36,453 nucleotides of DNA from Candidatus Cryptobacteroides merdavium (GTDB taxonomy: Bacteria > Bacteroidota > Bacteroidia > Bacteroidales > UBA932). The notes under the pieces are model-generated. The model was not told the DNA's origin, did not search any database, and worked only from the letters and a program-made list of their open reading frames with translations. The position numbers and the translations under genes were made by a program. Numbering within the stretch: the stretch's first letter is position 1; every line of letters begins with the position of its first letter. The stretch is taken from positions 1 to 36,453 of the forward strand of contig JADIMO010000042.1 in NCBI GenBank assembly GCA_017694755.1, in the 5' to 3' direction. Shown one piece after another: positions 1 through 9,153 of this stretch.

Positions 1-2226
1 TTCCGCAGCTATGTGGACCAGACATTCGTGCCGGGGACTGCCGTAGGTGATTATGTGCATTCCAAGATGGGAACCGTTGATACTGACTGGCAGGACCTTA
101 TCTTCCGCACGGCCATATCCCATGACCATAATGTCAGCGTGCTCGGAAATGTCAATGAAAGAATGCCTTACAGGGCTTCAATCGGTTACACGGGACAGCA
201 GGGAACACTTGAGACTTCAAAATATGACAGGGGGACCCTCGACCTCAGCCTTTCTCCTAACTTCTTCGACAAGCACCTCACCGTCAACCTCAACGCCAAG
301 GGTGTGTACACGCACCAGAAATATGCAGACGGAGGAGTTGTCGGCTCTGCGGCTTTCTTCAACCCGACGCAGGATCCATATTGGAGAAATGAGGACGGCT
401 CCATTGACTACAGCACCACCAACGGTTTCTGGAACTATGGAGAAGGAAGGGGTGAGAATTTCACTCCGAACACGCTTCTCGGCGCCGGACCTCTTTCGCT
501 CCTGTATGACAGGAACAACTATGTCAATGCCCTCCGTTTCATCGGAAATGCCCAGATTGACTATAAGGTACATGGTTTCGAGGCCCTCAGGTTCAATCTC
601 AGCCTCGGAATGGATATCTCCAACGCCAATGTGTATGACGGTGTGAACCCTGGCTCGTTCCAGGCCTATTCCGACACTGAGGCAAGGGGTTGGGGACAGT
701 ACACGGAAACCACGAATTTCCGCCGCAACCAGGTGCTTGAATTCTATGCCAACTTCAACAAAGAATGGGGCATGCACCATCTTGATGTGATGGCCGGATA
801 CTCTTGGCAGCATTTCTTCAGCTCTGACCGTTCAGTGACATATTTCAATGAGACAGGAGAACAGAAGGGAGAGGATTCCCGCTATCCGTTCAACAATCAG
901 GAAAGCTACCTCATCTCATTCTACGGGCGTATCAACTATTCCATTGATTCAAGGTATCTCTTCACATTCACCCTCCGTGACGATGCCTCTTCCCGCTTCT
1001 CTCCTGACACCCGCTGGGGTCTTTTCCCGTCAGGCGCATTCGCATGGAACATCAAGGAGGAGTCTTTCCTGAAATATGTGAGGCCGGTGACCCAGCTCAA
1101 GCTCCGTCTCAGCGCCGGACAGACCGGACAGCAGGAGATAGGCTCCAACTATCCTTATCTTGCCCGCTACTCGATGTCTACGGACGTGTACCATCAGTAC
1201 AACATGGGTTCTGACGGGTACATGTTCTACCTGACCCCTCAGGCCTATGATCCTAACATCAAGTGGGAGACAACCACTACCTATAACGTCGGTCTCGACT
1301 TCGGATTCCTGAATGACCGGATCACCGGTAGCGTGGATGCCTACATCAGGGACACCAAGGACCTCCTGAACAGCGTCATCACCCCTATGGGCTCCAACTT
1401 CGGCAACACTGTCCTCACCAACATCGGTTCGATGAGGAACAAGGGTATCGAGTTCGCCCTCAACTTCATCCCTGTGCAGACTGATGACTGGAACCTATCC
1501 ATCGGCTTCAACGGTACTTTCCAGAACACCAAGTTCACCAAGCTGAACAATACCGATGACCCTACATATTCCATCCAGACGGGAGGAATCACCAAGGGCA
1601 CGGGAAACCTGCTCCAGAGACACATGGTGGGCTACGCTCCTTATACTTTCTATACTTTCCAGCAGGTGTATGACAGCGAGGGAAATCCTGTGCAGAACGC
1701 CCTTGTGGACAGGGACGGCGACGGCTCCATCACACAGGCTGACCGCTACATGACAGGCAAGAGCCCTAATCCGGACTTTTTCTACGGACTCAACATAAAG
1801 CTCTCATATAAGAATTGGGACTTCGGCCTCAACGGACATGGCTCTGTCGGCAACTGGGTATTCAACGATTTCGCCTCGGCCAACTCCACTTCCAACCTCG
1901 ATGTGAATGCCGGCAATCTGCCGAACTTCGCCACGGTCGTCACAGAGACAGGCTTCACCGCAGCCAACAGCGGGGAGCAGTGGTATTCGGACATGTTCCT
2001 TGAGAATGCCTCCTTCTTCCGTCTTGACGACGTCAACCTCGGCTACACGTTCCGAGGCATAGGGAAATGGGAGACCGACATAAGGCTCGCCTTCGCGGTG
2101 CAGAACGTGTTTGTGATCACGGGCTACAGCGGAGTCGATCCTGAGGTGCCGAATGTGAACGGTATTGACCGCTCCATCTGGCCGCGTCCGCGTACATATT
2201 CTTTCCGTCTGAACATTAACTTCTAA
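1..2226 (+). CDS. SusC-like TonB-dependent receptor, C-terminal part (5' truncated by window)
   Basis: This is the C-terminal 741 residues of an outer-membrane TonB-dependent transporter of the SusC/RagA family. The frame is open from base 1, so the GTG at 13 is not a real start. About a quarter of the usual ~1000-residue protein is missing: signal peptide, carboxypeptidase-like domain and most of the plug. The visible part opens near the plug/barrel junction with TDWQDLIFRTAISHDHN, a family-typical stretch. It continues as alternating aromatic beta strands and ends with RPRTYSFRLNINF, whose terminal Phe is typical of outer-membrane barrels. A SusD-like gene starts 12 bases later, so the two should form one import complex. 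The downstream amylases point to maltooligosaccharides as substrate; that specificity is inferred from context. Confidence 0.95.
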   Translation, partial: FRSYVDQTFVPGTAVGDYVHSKMGTVDTDWQDLIFRTAISHDHNVSVLGNVNERMPYRASIGYTGQQGTLETSKYDRGTLDLSLSPNFFDKHLTVNLNAKGVYTHQKYADGGVVGSAAFFNPTQDPYWRNEDGSIDYSTTNGFWNYGEGRGENFTPNTLLGAGPLSLLYDRNNYVNALRFIGNAQIDYKVHGFEALRFNLSLGMDISNANVYDGVNPGSFQAYSDTEARGWGQYTETTNFRRNQVLEFYANFNKEWGMHHLDVMAGYSWQHFFSSDRSVTYFNETGEQKGEDSRYPFNNQESYLISFYGRINYSIDSRYLFTFTLRDDASSRFSPDTRWGLFPSGAFAWNIKEESFLKYVRPVTQLKLRLSAGQTGQQEIGSNYPYLARYSMSTDVYHQYNMGSDGYMFYLTPQAYDPNIKWETTTTYNVGLDFGFLNDRITGSVDAYIRDTKDLLNSVITPMGSNFGNTVLTNIGSMRNKGIEFALNFIPVQTDDWNLSIGFNGTFQNTKFTKLNNTDDPTYSIQTGGITKGTGNLLQRHMVGYAPYTFYTFQQVYDSEGNPVQNALVDRDGDGSITQADRYMTGKSPNPDFFYGLNIKLSYKNWDFGLNGHGSVGNWVFNDFASANSTSNLDVNAGNLPNFATVVTETGFTAANSGEQWYSDMFLENASFFRLDDVNLGYTFRGIGKWETDIRLAFAVQNVFVITGYSGVDPEVPNVNGIDRSIWPRPRTYSFRLNINF

Positions 2227-2238
2227 ACCGAACGAACA

Positions 2239-3900
2239 ATGAAATTCAATATGAGATCAGCGGCAGCGCTGGCGGCGGGAATGGCCCTCATGGCGACATC
2301 CTGCATCGGGGACCTCAACACGCTGCCTCTTAACGAATCCGATGCCGTCTCTGAGACCGTCTATGGCCAGGATGAGGCCGGCTATCTTTCCGGTCTGACC
2401 AAGATATATTTCCATTTCGTCTCCAATGAGACCACGGACCTTCAGGTGAACGACGGCGGTGCCTCAGAGCTCATCAGGGCATTCTGGTCAACTCAGGTGG
2501 TGACTACGGACGAGGCGAAATGCGCGTGGGAAAATGATGCATGGGTACGCGCCCTCAACACCAACACATGGTCGGATGCCGACAATGACGCCACATATGC
2601 AGTGTATGTGCGCACCCTCCAGGGCATTGCTTATGTGAATGAATTCCTCCGTCAGACTGCCGCTGACAGGCTTGACGACAGGGGTGTGCCGGATGATGTG
2701 CGTGCCAAGATCCAGCAGTTCAGGGACGAGGCCCGCTTCCTCCGTGCATATTTCTACTGGATGGCTCTTGACACATTCGGAGATGTGCCTTTCACCACTG
2801 AGGATTCTCCTTTCGGGGGCGGAATCAACCCTACACAGTCCTCAAGGGCAGACGTGTTCAGCTACTGCATAAACGAACTCACCTATCTGGCTTCAGACCA
2901 GAGCGCCATGCCTGCCGCAAAGTCCAACTATCCGCGTGCAGACAAGGGGTCCGTACAGGGACTTCTCGCCCGCATGTATCTGAATGCCGAGGTTTATACA
3001 GGCACGGCCAGATGGGCTGAAGCAAAGGCAGCCTGCGAGGCAATATTCAATATGGGATATTCACTCTGCGACAACTATGCCGACCTTTTCAGGGGTGACA
3101 ACGGAGAGAATCAGGACGCAAAGGATGAGATGCTGTGGGCAGTGTCGTACAATGCGGAACAGACGCAGTCATACGGAGGAACATCATATCTCACCCTTGC
3201 CGCCATCGCCTCGACCGATGTCGGTACTTTTCCTAACGGAGTGAATGGCGGCTGGGCCGGTATCAGAGTACCTTACGAGGAGCTTTCAAAATACTTTGAG
3301 ATAGCGGACCCGAACTATACCGATGGCACATATACAGTCAGCAATGGAGACAAGAGAGCAGAAGTGTTCTATATCAACGGAAGGGAAGAGTCCATGGAGG
3401 ATGCCCTGTATGTGTTCCTCAACGGATGGAGCTGCCTCAAGTTCAACAATGTGCCTCACGGACAGTCAAGCGGGGATTTTGCCTCCACAGCCCAGACAAA
3501 GGCATACAGTGACATCGACTATCCGATGATAAGGCTCGGCGAGATCTACCTCATCTATGCGGAAGCCTGCATGGAACTCGGAGATGCCTCTCCGGCTATG
3601 CAATATGTGCAGGATCTTTGCGAAAGGGCAGGCGTGAGTGCCCCTTCAAGCATCACTCAGGACTGGCTCGTCGCAGAGAGATTCCGCGAGCTTCTCTGGG
3701 AGGGACACCGCCGCACGGACCTCATCCGCTACGGCCTGTTCAACTCAAACCAGTTCACCTGGACATATAAAGGCGGGGACAACTACAGGGGACAGGGCTT
3801 TGATTCGCACATGAACATATTCGCCATACCGGCATCCGAACTTGCTTCCAATCCGGAACTTCATCAGAATCCGGGATATGGCGCAGCCTCTGCCGAATAG
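2239..3900 (+). CDS. SusD/RagB-like surface glycan-binding lipoprotein
   Basis: A 553-residue SusD-family lipoprotein, close to the 551 residues of B. thetaiotaomicron SusD. The signal peptide ends in lipobox ATSC with Cys22 as the lipidation site. The hallmark FRDEARFLRAYFYWMALDTF lies near residues 162-181 and is followed by GDVPF. The C-terminal RRTDLIRYGLF near residues 493-503 is also typical of the family. SusD proteins form a lid over the SusC barrel and bind glycan through TPR-like helices. The gene lies 12 bases after the SusC-like gene and 34 bases before a SusE/F-like gene, so one operon is likely. Binding of starch-like helical glucans is inferred from the neighbouring GH13 and GH97 enzymes. 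Confidence 0.95.
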   Translation: MKFNMRSAAALAAGMALMATSCIGDLNTLPLNESDAVSETVYGQDEAGYLSGLTKIYFHFVSNETTDLQVNDGGASELIRAFWSTQVVTTDEAKCAWENDAWVRALNTNTWSDADNDATYAVYVRTLQGIAYVNEFLRQTAADRLDDRGVPDDVRAKIQQFRDEARFLRAYFYWMALDTFGDVPFTTEDSPFGGGINPTQSSRADVFSYCINELTYLASDQSAMPAAKSNYPRADKGSVQGLLARMYLNAEVYTGTARWAEAKAACEAIFNMGYSLCDNYADLFRGDNGENQDAKDEMLWAVSYNAEQTQSYGGTSYLTLAAIASTDVGTFPNGVNGGWAGIRVPYEELSKYFEIADPNYTDGTYTVSNGDKRAEVFYINGREESMEDALYVFLNGWSCLKFNNVPHGQSSGDFASTAQTKAYSDIDYPMIRLGEIYLIYAEACMELGDASPAMQYVQDLCERAGVSAPSSITQDWLVAERFRELLWEGHRRTDLIRYGLFNSNQFTWTYKGGDNYRGQGFDSHMNIFAIPASELASNPELHQNPGYGAASAE

Positions 3901-3934
3901 TCCATATAACGATTAACCAAGAAGAAGTATATTT

Positions 3935-5053
3935 ATGAAAATATTGAAATATATGACAATGCTGGCTGCGGTGGCCGGAGCTGCCTCCGCCTGTCAGGAA
4001 CTTGACAAGGCCATGACATATTCTCCGGAGGAGGTCGTGGCTCCCGTCCTGCACGAGCTTCCGACTTCCGTCGTGATCACGTCTGAAAACATGGGCGAAA
4101 GCATGACCTTCACATGGGATGCGGCCGATTTCGGAGTCAGCACGCAGGTGAACTATTCGATAGAGGCGTCATACGGCTCTGACACCCTTGTCATCCTCAC
4201 GGGCCTTTCCGGCACTTCGACCGCTCAGACTTATGAGGTGCTCAACTCTCTCCTTGTGCTTCCGGCAGAGGATGGCGGACTCGGCGTGCCTGCGGACACT
4301 CCTTCCGACGTTAACTTTTTCGTCAGCGCCACGATAGGAGACACTTTCGGAACATACTGGTCCGAGCCTGTGGCCGTGAACATGACCGTCACGGAGGCGG
4401 AGAGGACATATCCTATGGTCTATGTGATAGGCGACTTCTGCGGATGGGCCGACGGACAGACCCAGGAGCTCTTCAGCTTCTCGGGCGATGAGGTCACCTA
4501 TTCCGGTGTCATCGGCTTCAACGGAATGGCATCCAACGGCTTCAAGATCAAAGGCACTGAGACAGGCTGGTCTGATGACTGCAACTGGGGACTTGACGGC
4601 AGTGCTGCGGCTCCGGAGCCTGAAGCGGCTTCAATCCAGCTGATAACCTCAGGTGGCTCGGCAAACATAGCCAATGTATATTCACACGAGTTCTACCGCT
4701 TCACGTTCGACCGCAGCTCTCTCGTGCTGACCACCGATCTCTCATTCGATCAGATCGGCGCCATCGGAGACTTCAACGGCTGGGGAGAAGACCTCGTGCT
4801 GAACTTCGACACCGGGACCCAGAGGTTCTGGGCTGACATAGAGTTCCCTGCCGAGGGAGGCTTCAAGATCCGCAAGGACGCCGACTGGGCTGTGTCCTGG
4901 GGTGCAGCCGATGGAAGCGTTGCCGCTACGGAAGGAGTCTTTGACGGAGGCAACAACATAACTGCCCCTGCCGGCAACTACCGTCTGTACGTCAACTTCA
5001 ACGACCCGGCTAACATGACCTGGGAACTTGTGGCTGAAGACTACGGGCTTTGA
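3935..5053 (+). CDS. SusE/SusF-like outer-membrane starch-binding lipoprotein
   Basis: A 372-residue lipoprotein with lipobox ASAC (Cys20). Residues ~30-155 resemble the N-terminal Ig-like SusE domain. Two related carbohydrate-binding modules follow, opening with YVIGDFCGW (from ~160) and GAIGDFNGWG (from ~274). This matches the size and layout of SusE (one N-terminal domain plus two starch-binding modules) rather than SusF, which has three modules. The protein is probably surface-exposed and non-catalytic, holding alpha-glucan near the SusCD importer and the SusG-like amylase. It is the only SusE/F-type gene seen here. A strong stem-loop lies between it and the next gene, which may set its transcript level apart from that of the enzymes. 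Confidence 0.9.
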   Translation: MKILKYMTMLAAVAGAASACQELDKAMTYSPEEVVAPVLHELPTSVVITSENMGESMTFTWDAADFGVSTQVNYSIEASYGSDTLVILTGLSGTSTAQTYEVLNSLLVLPAEDGGLGVPADTPSDVNFFVSATIGDTFGTYWSEPVAVNMTVTEAERTYPMVYVIGDFCGWADGQTQELFSFSGDEVTYSGVIGFNGMASNGFKIKGTETGWSDDCNWGLDGSAAAPEPEAASIQLITSGGSANIANVYSHEFYRFTFDRSSLVLTTDLSFDQIGAIGDFNGWGEDLVLNFDTGTQRFWADIEFPAEGGFKIRKDADWAVSWGAADGSVAATEGVFDGGNNITAPAGNYRLYVNFNDPANMTWELVAEDYGL

Positions 5054-5119
5054 TGACAAGACGGGAGCGGATGGGACGCGGTCCTTTCGGGGCTTTTGAC
5101 CTGTCCGTTCTTTCATGAG

Positions 5120-5137
5120 CCGGAACTCCTGTTCCGG
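5120..5137 (+). other. Small perfect hairpin in the susE-susG spacer
   Basis: CCGGAAC (5120-5126) pairs perfectly with GTTCCGG (5131-5137) across a 4-base loop. It lies 45 bases upstream of the larger stem-loop at 5182. No T-tract follows, so it is not a terminator on its own. It could be an mRNA-stabilising 3' structure for the upstream binding-protein transcript, or chance. Confidence 0.35.
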
Positions 5138-5181
5138 AATATGTCGGGACGGCTTTCCGCGCCTGTCCTGCAGAATACTGA

Positions 5182-5220
5182 AGGGGCCTGACTTTCATAT
5201 CTAAGTCGGCCCCTATTTAA
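5182..5220 (+). terminator. Stem-loop between SusE-like and SusG-like genes (partial terminator or attenuator)
   Basis: AGGGGCCTGACTT (5182-5194) pairs with AAGTCGGCCCCT (5203-5214) with one bulged T, giving 12 base pairs around an 8-base loop. The tail is ATTTAA, only weakly U-rich. It sits 128 bases after the SusE-like stop and 18 bases before the SusG-like start. It could end most transcripts of the binding genes while letting some read into the enzyme genes. No TAnnTTTG promoter box is visible between it and the next gene. Confidence 0.6.
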
Positions 5221-5232
5221 AAAAGGGATTGA

Positions 5233-7572
5233 ATGAATATGAGAAGAAATGCTTTCTTTATCATTGCGGCTGCAATCATTGCGGCAATGTTTTCTTCGAC
5301 CGTGTTCACTTCCTGCGAGAAGGAAACTGATGCCCAGACCGGGCATTCTCTGACCGTGACGCCTTCAGAGCTTGAGTTCACTCTCGACGAGGGGAGGGCC
5401 ATGCTGGAAGTGAGGACTGACGCCGGCTCTTGGTCGCTGACCGTGAGTGAGGACGCGGCGGACTGGTGTGTGCCTGAGCGCACTTCCGGCAAGACATCCA
5501 CCTCGTTTTATGTGTCTGTGACGGAAAACGCAGGTAAGGCGCGCTCAACAGTGCTGACTTTCACAGCACCGGACTGCAGCCCGGTGGAGGTGGCCGTAAG
5601 GCAGGAGGGTATCGGACTGGAAGTCTCTCCTGGCGAGTGGGACGGAGTCAAGAGAGGCAACATCACCTATCAGACTCTCATCTACAGCTTTGCGGACGGA
5701 GACGGAGACGGCATCGGAGACCTCACAGGTCTGAAGAACCGTCTTGACTATCTTGACGGCCTCGGAGTGTCGGCCATCTGGCTTTCTCCGATTCATCCGT
5801 CTTCTTCATATCACGGATATGATGTGATTGACTATTCCTCCGTCAATCCGGACTTCGGAACGGAGACGGATCTGCAGTCGTTCATCGACGCGGCGCACGA
5901 GAGGGACATCAAGGTGTATCTGGACTATGTCCTCAACCACACTTCAAAGGACTGCGAATGGTTCATCGATGCAAAGAAGTCCGAGGCCAGCGAGTACCGC
6001 GACTATTACATATTCTCAAAGAATCCTCAGCAGGACATAATCGACGGCAGGATTCCGCAGATCGCCACGGAAGGCGCGGCGGGATATGTGGCCGGCCAGT
6101 GGTTCTCGACAGGGGAGGAGACCGGAGCGACAGGCCGCATGAAGTTCGTACTTGACTGGGGCGACGGCACAAGCCCGGTGATCACCGTGACGCAGACCGA
6201 TGAGCCTGCGGATGAGCCTGACGACGACATCTCTGCCGGAGGAAAATATCTGTATTACGGGGAGGAGCAGCTGAGCCGCTTCCAGGACGAGGACGGCGAC
6301 AATGTGTATGAGCTTGTCCTTGACTTCGACTCCAGCTGGGGCTTTCTCGTGAGGACTTCGGCGACCTCGTGGAATGCCGGAGAAAAATACGGAGCAATTA
6401 ACAATCAGACGATAATATCATACGGAGAGCCTTTTGACCTGCATCCGAGCACGGCTTCGTTCGATCCGGCCAATGTGCAGTTTTCGATTCCGACCATGTA
6501 CCATTCGCATTTCAGCACGGACTGGTTTGCCGACCTCAATTATGGTCCGGTGTCCACGGCCGAGACTTCGGACGCCTTCATCGCCATGACAGAGATTGCG
6601 GACAAATGGGTCGAGATGGGCGTGGACGGCTTCCGTCTCGACGCTGTGAAGCACATCTATCACAATCAGGCGACCGACGAGAACCCTACTTTCCTGCAGA
6701 AGTTCTATGACCGTATGAACCAGACCTACAAGGCCGCCGGAGGAGAAGGCGACTTCTACATGGTAGGCGAGATGCTTGACGAGGCCGCAAATGTAGCCCC
6801 TTACTACAAAGGACTTCCGGCTCTTTTCGAGTTCTCCTTCTGGTACAGGCTCAAATGGGCGATACAGAACGGCATAGGCTGCTATTTTCTCAATGATATT
6901 CTTAGCTATCAGGCTCTTTATCAGTCTGTAAGGCCTGACTATATCGAGGCTACCAAGCTCTCCAACCATGACGAGGACAGGACCGGCTCGGATCTCGGAC
7001 AGGATCAGGACAAGATGAAGCTGGCTGCAGCCGTGCTTCTGACCTCGGGCGGAGAACCATATGTCTATCAGGGCGAGGAGCTCGGCTACTGGGGCACAAA
7101 GAGCAACGGAGACGAATTTGTGCGTGCCCCTATCATGTGGAACAGGGACGGCTCGGGCCTTGCTGACGGCAGCCTTTCCGATAAGGTGGACATAGCTATG
7201 CTCACTTCAGCGATCTCGGTTGAGGCTCAGTCGGAGCGTGCTTCATCAGTTCTGACCACCTACCGCAACTTCGCAAGGCTCAGAAACACCTATCCGGCTC
7301 TTGCCGAGGGACAGATGACGAGGCATCCAGTCTATAACGAGACTTGCCCGCAGCAGCCGATAGCCGCATGGTATATGGTCAGCGGCAGCGACAGAATGCT
7401 TGTCGTCCACAATTTCGGAGCAGAGGAGCAGACCCTCGCCTTTGATGACGACCTCTCTCATCCGGTGGGACTTCAGGGCGACGCCTCAGTCGACGCTGCA
7501 GGATCGGCTTCAGCTTCTTCCGGTGCTGTCCTCACCATTGCAGGCTACTCTTCGGTGGTCTTCAAACTCTGA
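5233..7572 (+). CDS. SusG-like surface alpha-amylase (GH13) with BACON and inserted CBM
   Basis: A 779-residue GH13 amylase lipoprotein. The lipobox is FTSC (Cys28), followed by EKETD, an acidic stretch consistent with surface export in Bacteroidota. Residues ~40-125 look like a BACON domain (starts LTVTPSELEF, ends VEVAVRQEG). The GH13 barrel begins near 137 (VKRGNITYQTLIYSF). Expected catalytic residues are Asp470 in DGFRLDAVKH, Glu513 in VGEMLDEA and Asp580 in SNHDEDR. An insertion at about 275-410 sits in domain B, where SusG carries CBM58. SusG of B. thetaiotaomicron has 692 residues; the extra ~87 here match the BACON domain. It probably cuts starch or pullulan-like glucans at the cell surface to feed the SusCD importer. 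Confidence 0.93.
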   Translation: MNMRRNAFFIIAAAIIAAMFSSTVFTSCEKETDAQTGHSLTVTPSELEFTLDEGRAMLEVRTDAGSWSLTVSEDAADWCVPERTSGKTSTSFYVSVTENAGKARSTVLTFTAPDCSPVEVAVRQEGIGLEVSPGEWDGVKRGNITYQTLIYSFADGDGDGIGDLTGLKNRLDYLDGLGVSAIWLSPIHPSSSYHGYDVIDYSSVNPDFGTETDLQSFIDAAHERDIKVYLDYVLNHTSKDCEWFIDAKKSEASEYRDYYIFSKNPQQDIIDGRIPQIATEGAAGYVAGQWFSTGEETGATGRMKFVLDWGDGTSPVITVTQTDEPADEPDDDISAGGKYLYYGEEQLSRFQDEDGDNVYELVLDFDSSWGFLVRTSATSWNAGEKYGAINNQTIISYGEPFDLHPSTASFDPANVQFSIPTMYHSHFSTDWFADLNYGPVSTAETSDAFIAMTEIADKWVEMGVDGFRLDAVKHIYHNQATDENPTFLQKFYDRMNQTYKAAGGEGDFYMVGEMLDEAANVAPYYKGLPALFEFSFWYRLKWAIQNGIGCYFLNDILSYQALYQSVRPDYIEATKLSNHDEDRTGSDLGQDQDKMKLAAAVLLTSGGEPYVYQGEELGYWGTKSNGDEFVRAPIMWNRDGSGLADGSLSDKVDIAMLTSAISVEAQSERASSVLTTYRNFARLRNTYPALAEGQMTRHPVYNETCPQQPIAAWYMVSGSDRMLVVHNFGAEEQTLAFDDDLSHPVGLQGDASVDAAGSASASSGAVLTIAGYSSVVFKL

Positions 7573-7623
7573 ATTGGGTGCTGCCTCTTATTTTGGAATT
7601 ATGTAATTGATTGATATATTATT

Positions 7624-9006
7624 ATGAAAAAATTGCTGACATTTTTCTCTGCGGCCATCGGGGCGGGTATGGCGCTCCTTCTGGCGGCAGGCTGCTCTCA
7701 AAAGGGGGCGGTGACTGTTCCCGTGCATCCGGAGTGGGCGTACAATTCGGTCATTTATGAGATGAATGTGCGGCAGTACACGCTGGAGGGGACATTTGCC
7801 GCAGCGGCTGAAGAGCTTCCGAGGCTGAAGAAGCTCGGGGTGGATGTCATCTGGCTGATGCCGGTGTACCCTATCGGAGTGGAGCAGAGAAAAGGAACCC
7901 TCGGCTCTTATTATGCCATTTCGGACTACTGCGCCATCAATCCTGAGTTCGGGACAATGGCTGATTTCGACGCCTTCCTGGACAAGGCGCACAAGGCTGG
8001 TTTCAGGGTGATTTTGGACTGGGTGGCCAACCACACTTCTCCGGACGCTGTCTGGGAGTCGCAGAAGCCTGCGGACTGGTATGTGCGGGACTCGCTCGGC
8101 AACACGGTCACGCAGTACGACTGGACCGACATCGCGGAACTGAATTACGACAGCCGTGAGATGCGTGAGGAGATGCGCAATTCCATGCGGTTCTGGCTCG
8201 AAAGGGGAGTGGACGGCTTCCGCTGCGACATGGCGTGTGAAGTGCCGGTGGACTTCTGGCGCGAGACCCTGCCTGTGTTCAGGGCTGAATATCCTGGAAC
8301 CTATTATCTGGCTGAAGGCGAGAATCCTGAGCTGCATACTGATGCCTTCGACGCTTCATACGCATGGGAACTCCATCATCTGCTCAATGACATCGCGCAA
8401 GGCAAAAAATCCGTTTCTGACCTTAAATCATATATTGCAAAAGATGCGGCAGACGTCCCTGCAGAGGCTTTCCGGCTGATGTTCACATCCAACCATGACG
8501 AGAATTCGTGGGCAGGGACGGAGTTCGAGCGTATGGGAGAGGCAGCTGATGTAATGGCTCTGCTTACCTTTGTGCTCCCGTCAGGCCAGCCGCTCATCTA
8601 CACCGGGCAGGAAATCGGATATGACCACCGTTTTGAATTCTTTGAAAAGGACCCTGTACCGGCATGGGAGTGGAATGCCCGTTCCGATTTTTACAGGAGT
8701 CTTGTGGATCTGCGTCATGCCCATCCGGCTCTTGCTGCCGGTGAAAAGGGCGGAAAGGCCGACTGGCTTGCCCCTGAGGTTCATGAAGGACCGGCAGAGA
8801 ATCTCCTTGTGTTCAGCCGGGCTGTTTCTGCAGAGGAAAGTCTGACTTCCACTGCGGATGAGGTGATTGTCATTGCCAATCTCGGTACTGAGCCTGTCAC
8901 ATTGTCGCTGCCTTTCAGCGGCTCCCGTGAGGAATATTTTTCGGGAAAGACATATGGCGGAGGAGACAGAGTCACCATTGCCCCGTGGGGCTGGATGGTA
9001 TTCTGA
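7624..9006 (+). CDS. Second GH13 alpha-amylase-family lipoprotein
   Basis: A 460-residue GH13 protein with lipobox AAGC (Cys24) and a short linker before the barrel (EWAYNSVIYEMNVRQYT). The catalytic set appears complete: Asp202 in DGFRCDMA, Glu231 in LAEGENPELH and Asp292 in TSNHDEN. It is compact, with a small domain B, no extra CBM and a short C-terminal beta domain, and resembles small Bacteroidota GH13 amylases rather than SusA or SusG. It has no equivalent in the classical sus operon. After the lipid Cys comes SQKG, which lacks the acidic pattern seen in the SusG-like protein, so location (surface or periplasmic leaflet) is open. It lies 51 bases after the SusG-like gene. Substrate and subfamily cannot be set from sequence alone. 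Confidence 0.88.
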   Translation: MKKLLTFFSAAIGAGMALLLAAGCSQKGAVTVPVHPEWAYNSVIYEMNVRQYTLEGTFAAAAEELPRLKKLGVDVIWLMPVYPIGVEQRKGTLGSYYAISDYCAINPEFGTMADFDAFLDKAHKAGFRVILDWVANHTSPDAVWESQKPADWYVRDSLGNTVTQYDWTDIAELNYDSREMREEMRNSMRFWLERGVDGFRCDMACEVPVDFWRETLPVFRAEYPGTYYLAEGENPELHTDAFDASYAWELHHLLNDIAQGKKSVSDLKSYIAKDAADVPAEAFRLMFTSNHDENSWAGTEFERMGEAADVMALLTFVLPSGQPLIYTGQEIGYDHRFEFFEKDPVPAWEWNARSDFYRSLVDLRHAHPALAAGEKGGKADWLAPEVHEGPAENLLVFSRAVSAEESLTSTADEVIVIANLGTEPVTLSLPFSGSREEYFSGKTYGGGDRVTIAPWGWMVF

Positions 9007-9014
9007 CCCCTTTG

Positions 9015-9074
9015 TGTCATTCCGACCGGAGGGATTGGTCTTTTACAGATACCTCGGCTTCGCTCGGGATGACA
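9015..9074. repeat. Palindromic extragenic repeat (TGTCATTCCGA family), copy 1
   Basis: TGTCATTCCGA (9015-9025) and TCGGGATGACA (9064-9074) form an imperfect inverted repeat with one G-U pair around an inner ACCTCGGCTTCGCTCGG stretch. Translation of the opposite strand gives HPERSRGI-like peptides, which I recall as a sign of a dispersed palindromic repeat that is often mis-called as coding. It lies in the 147-bp gap before the SusA-like gene. Shorter, more diverged relatives are at 13342-13373 and 16120-16167. Confidence 0.65.
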
Positions 9075-9153
9075 GGCGGGTGTCTTTTGTGGGTAATCAA
9101 ACAAGTGATTGGATATTGGATTTTCTCGGATCATTTCTAATTTTACAGTAAAT

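Noticed and set aside
6418..6969. A 183-codon minus-strand frame inside the SusG-like gene
   Set aside because: Fully inside a GH13 gene whose catalytic motifs are intact on the plus strand.
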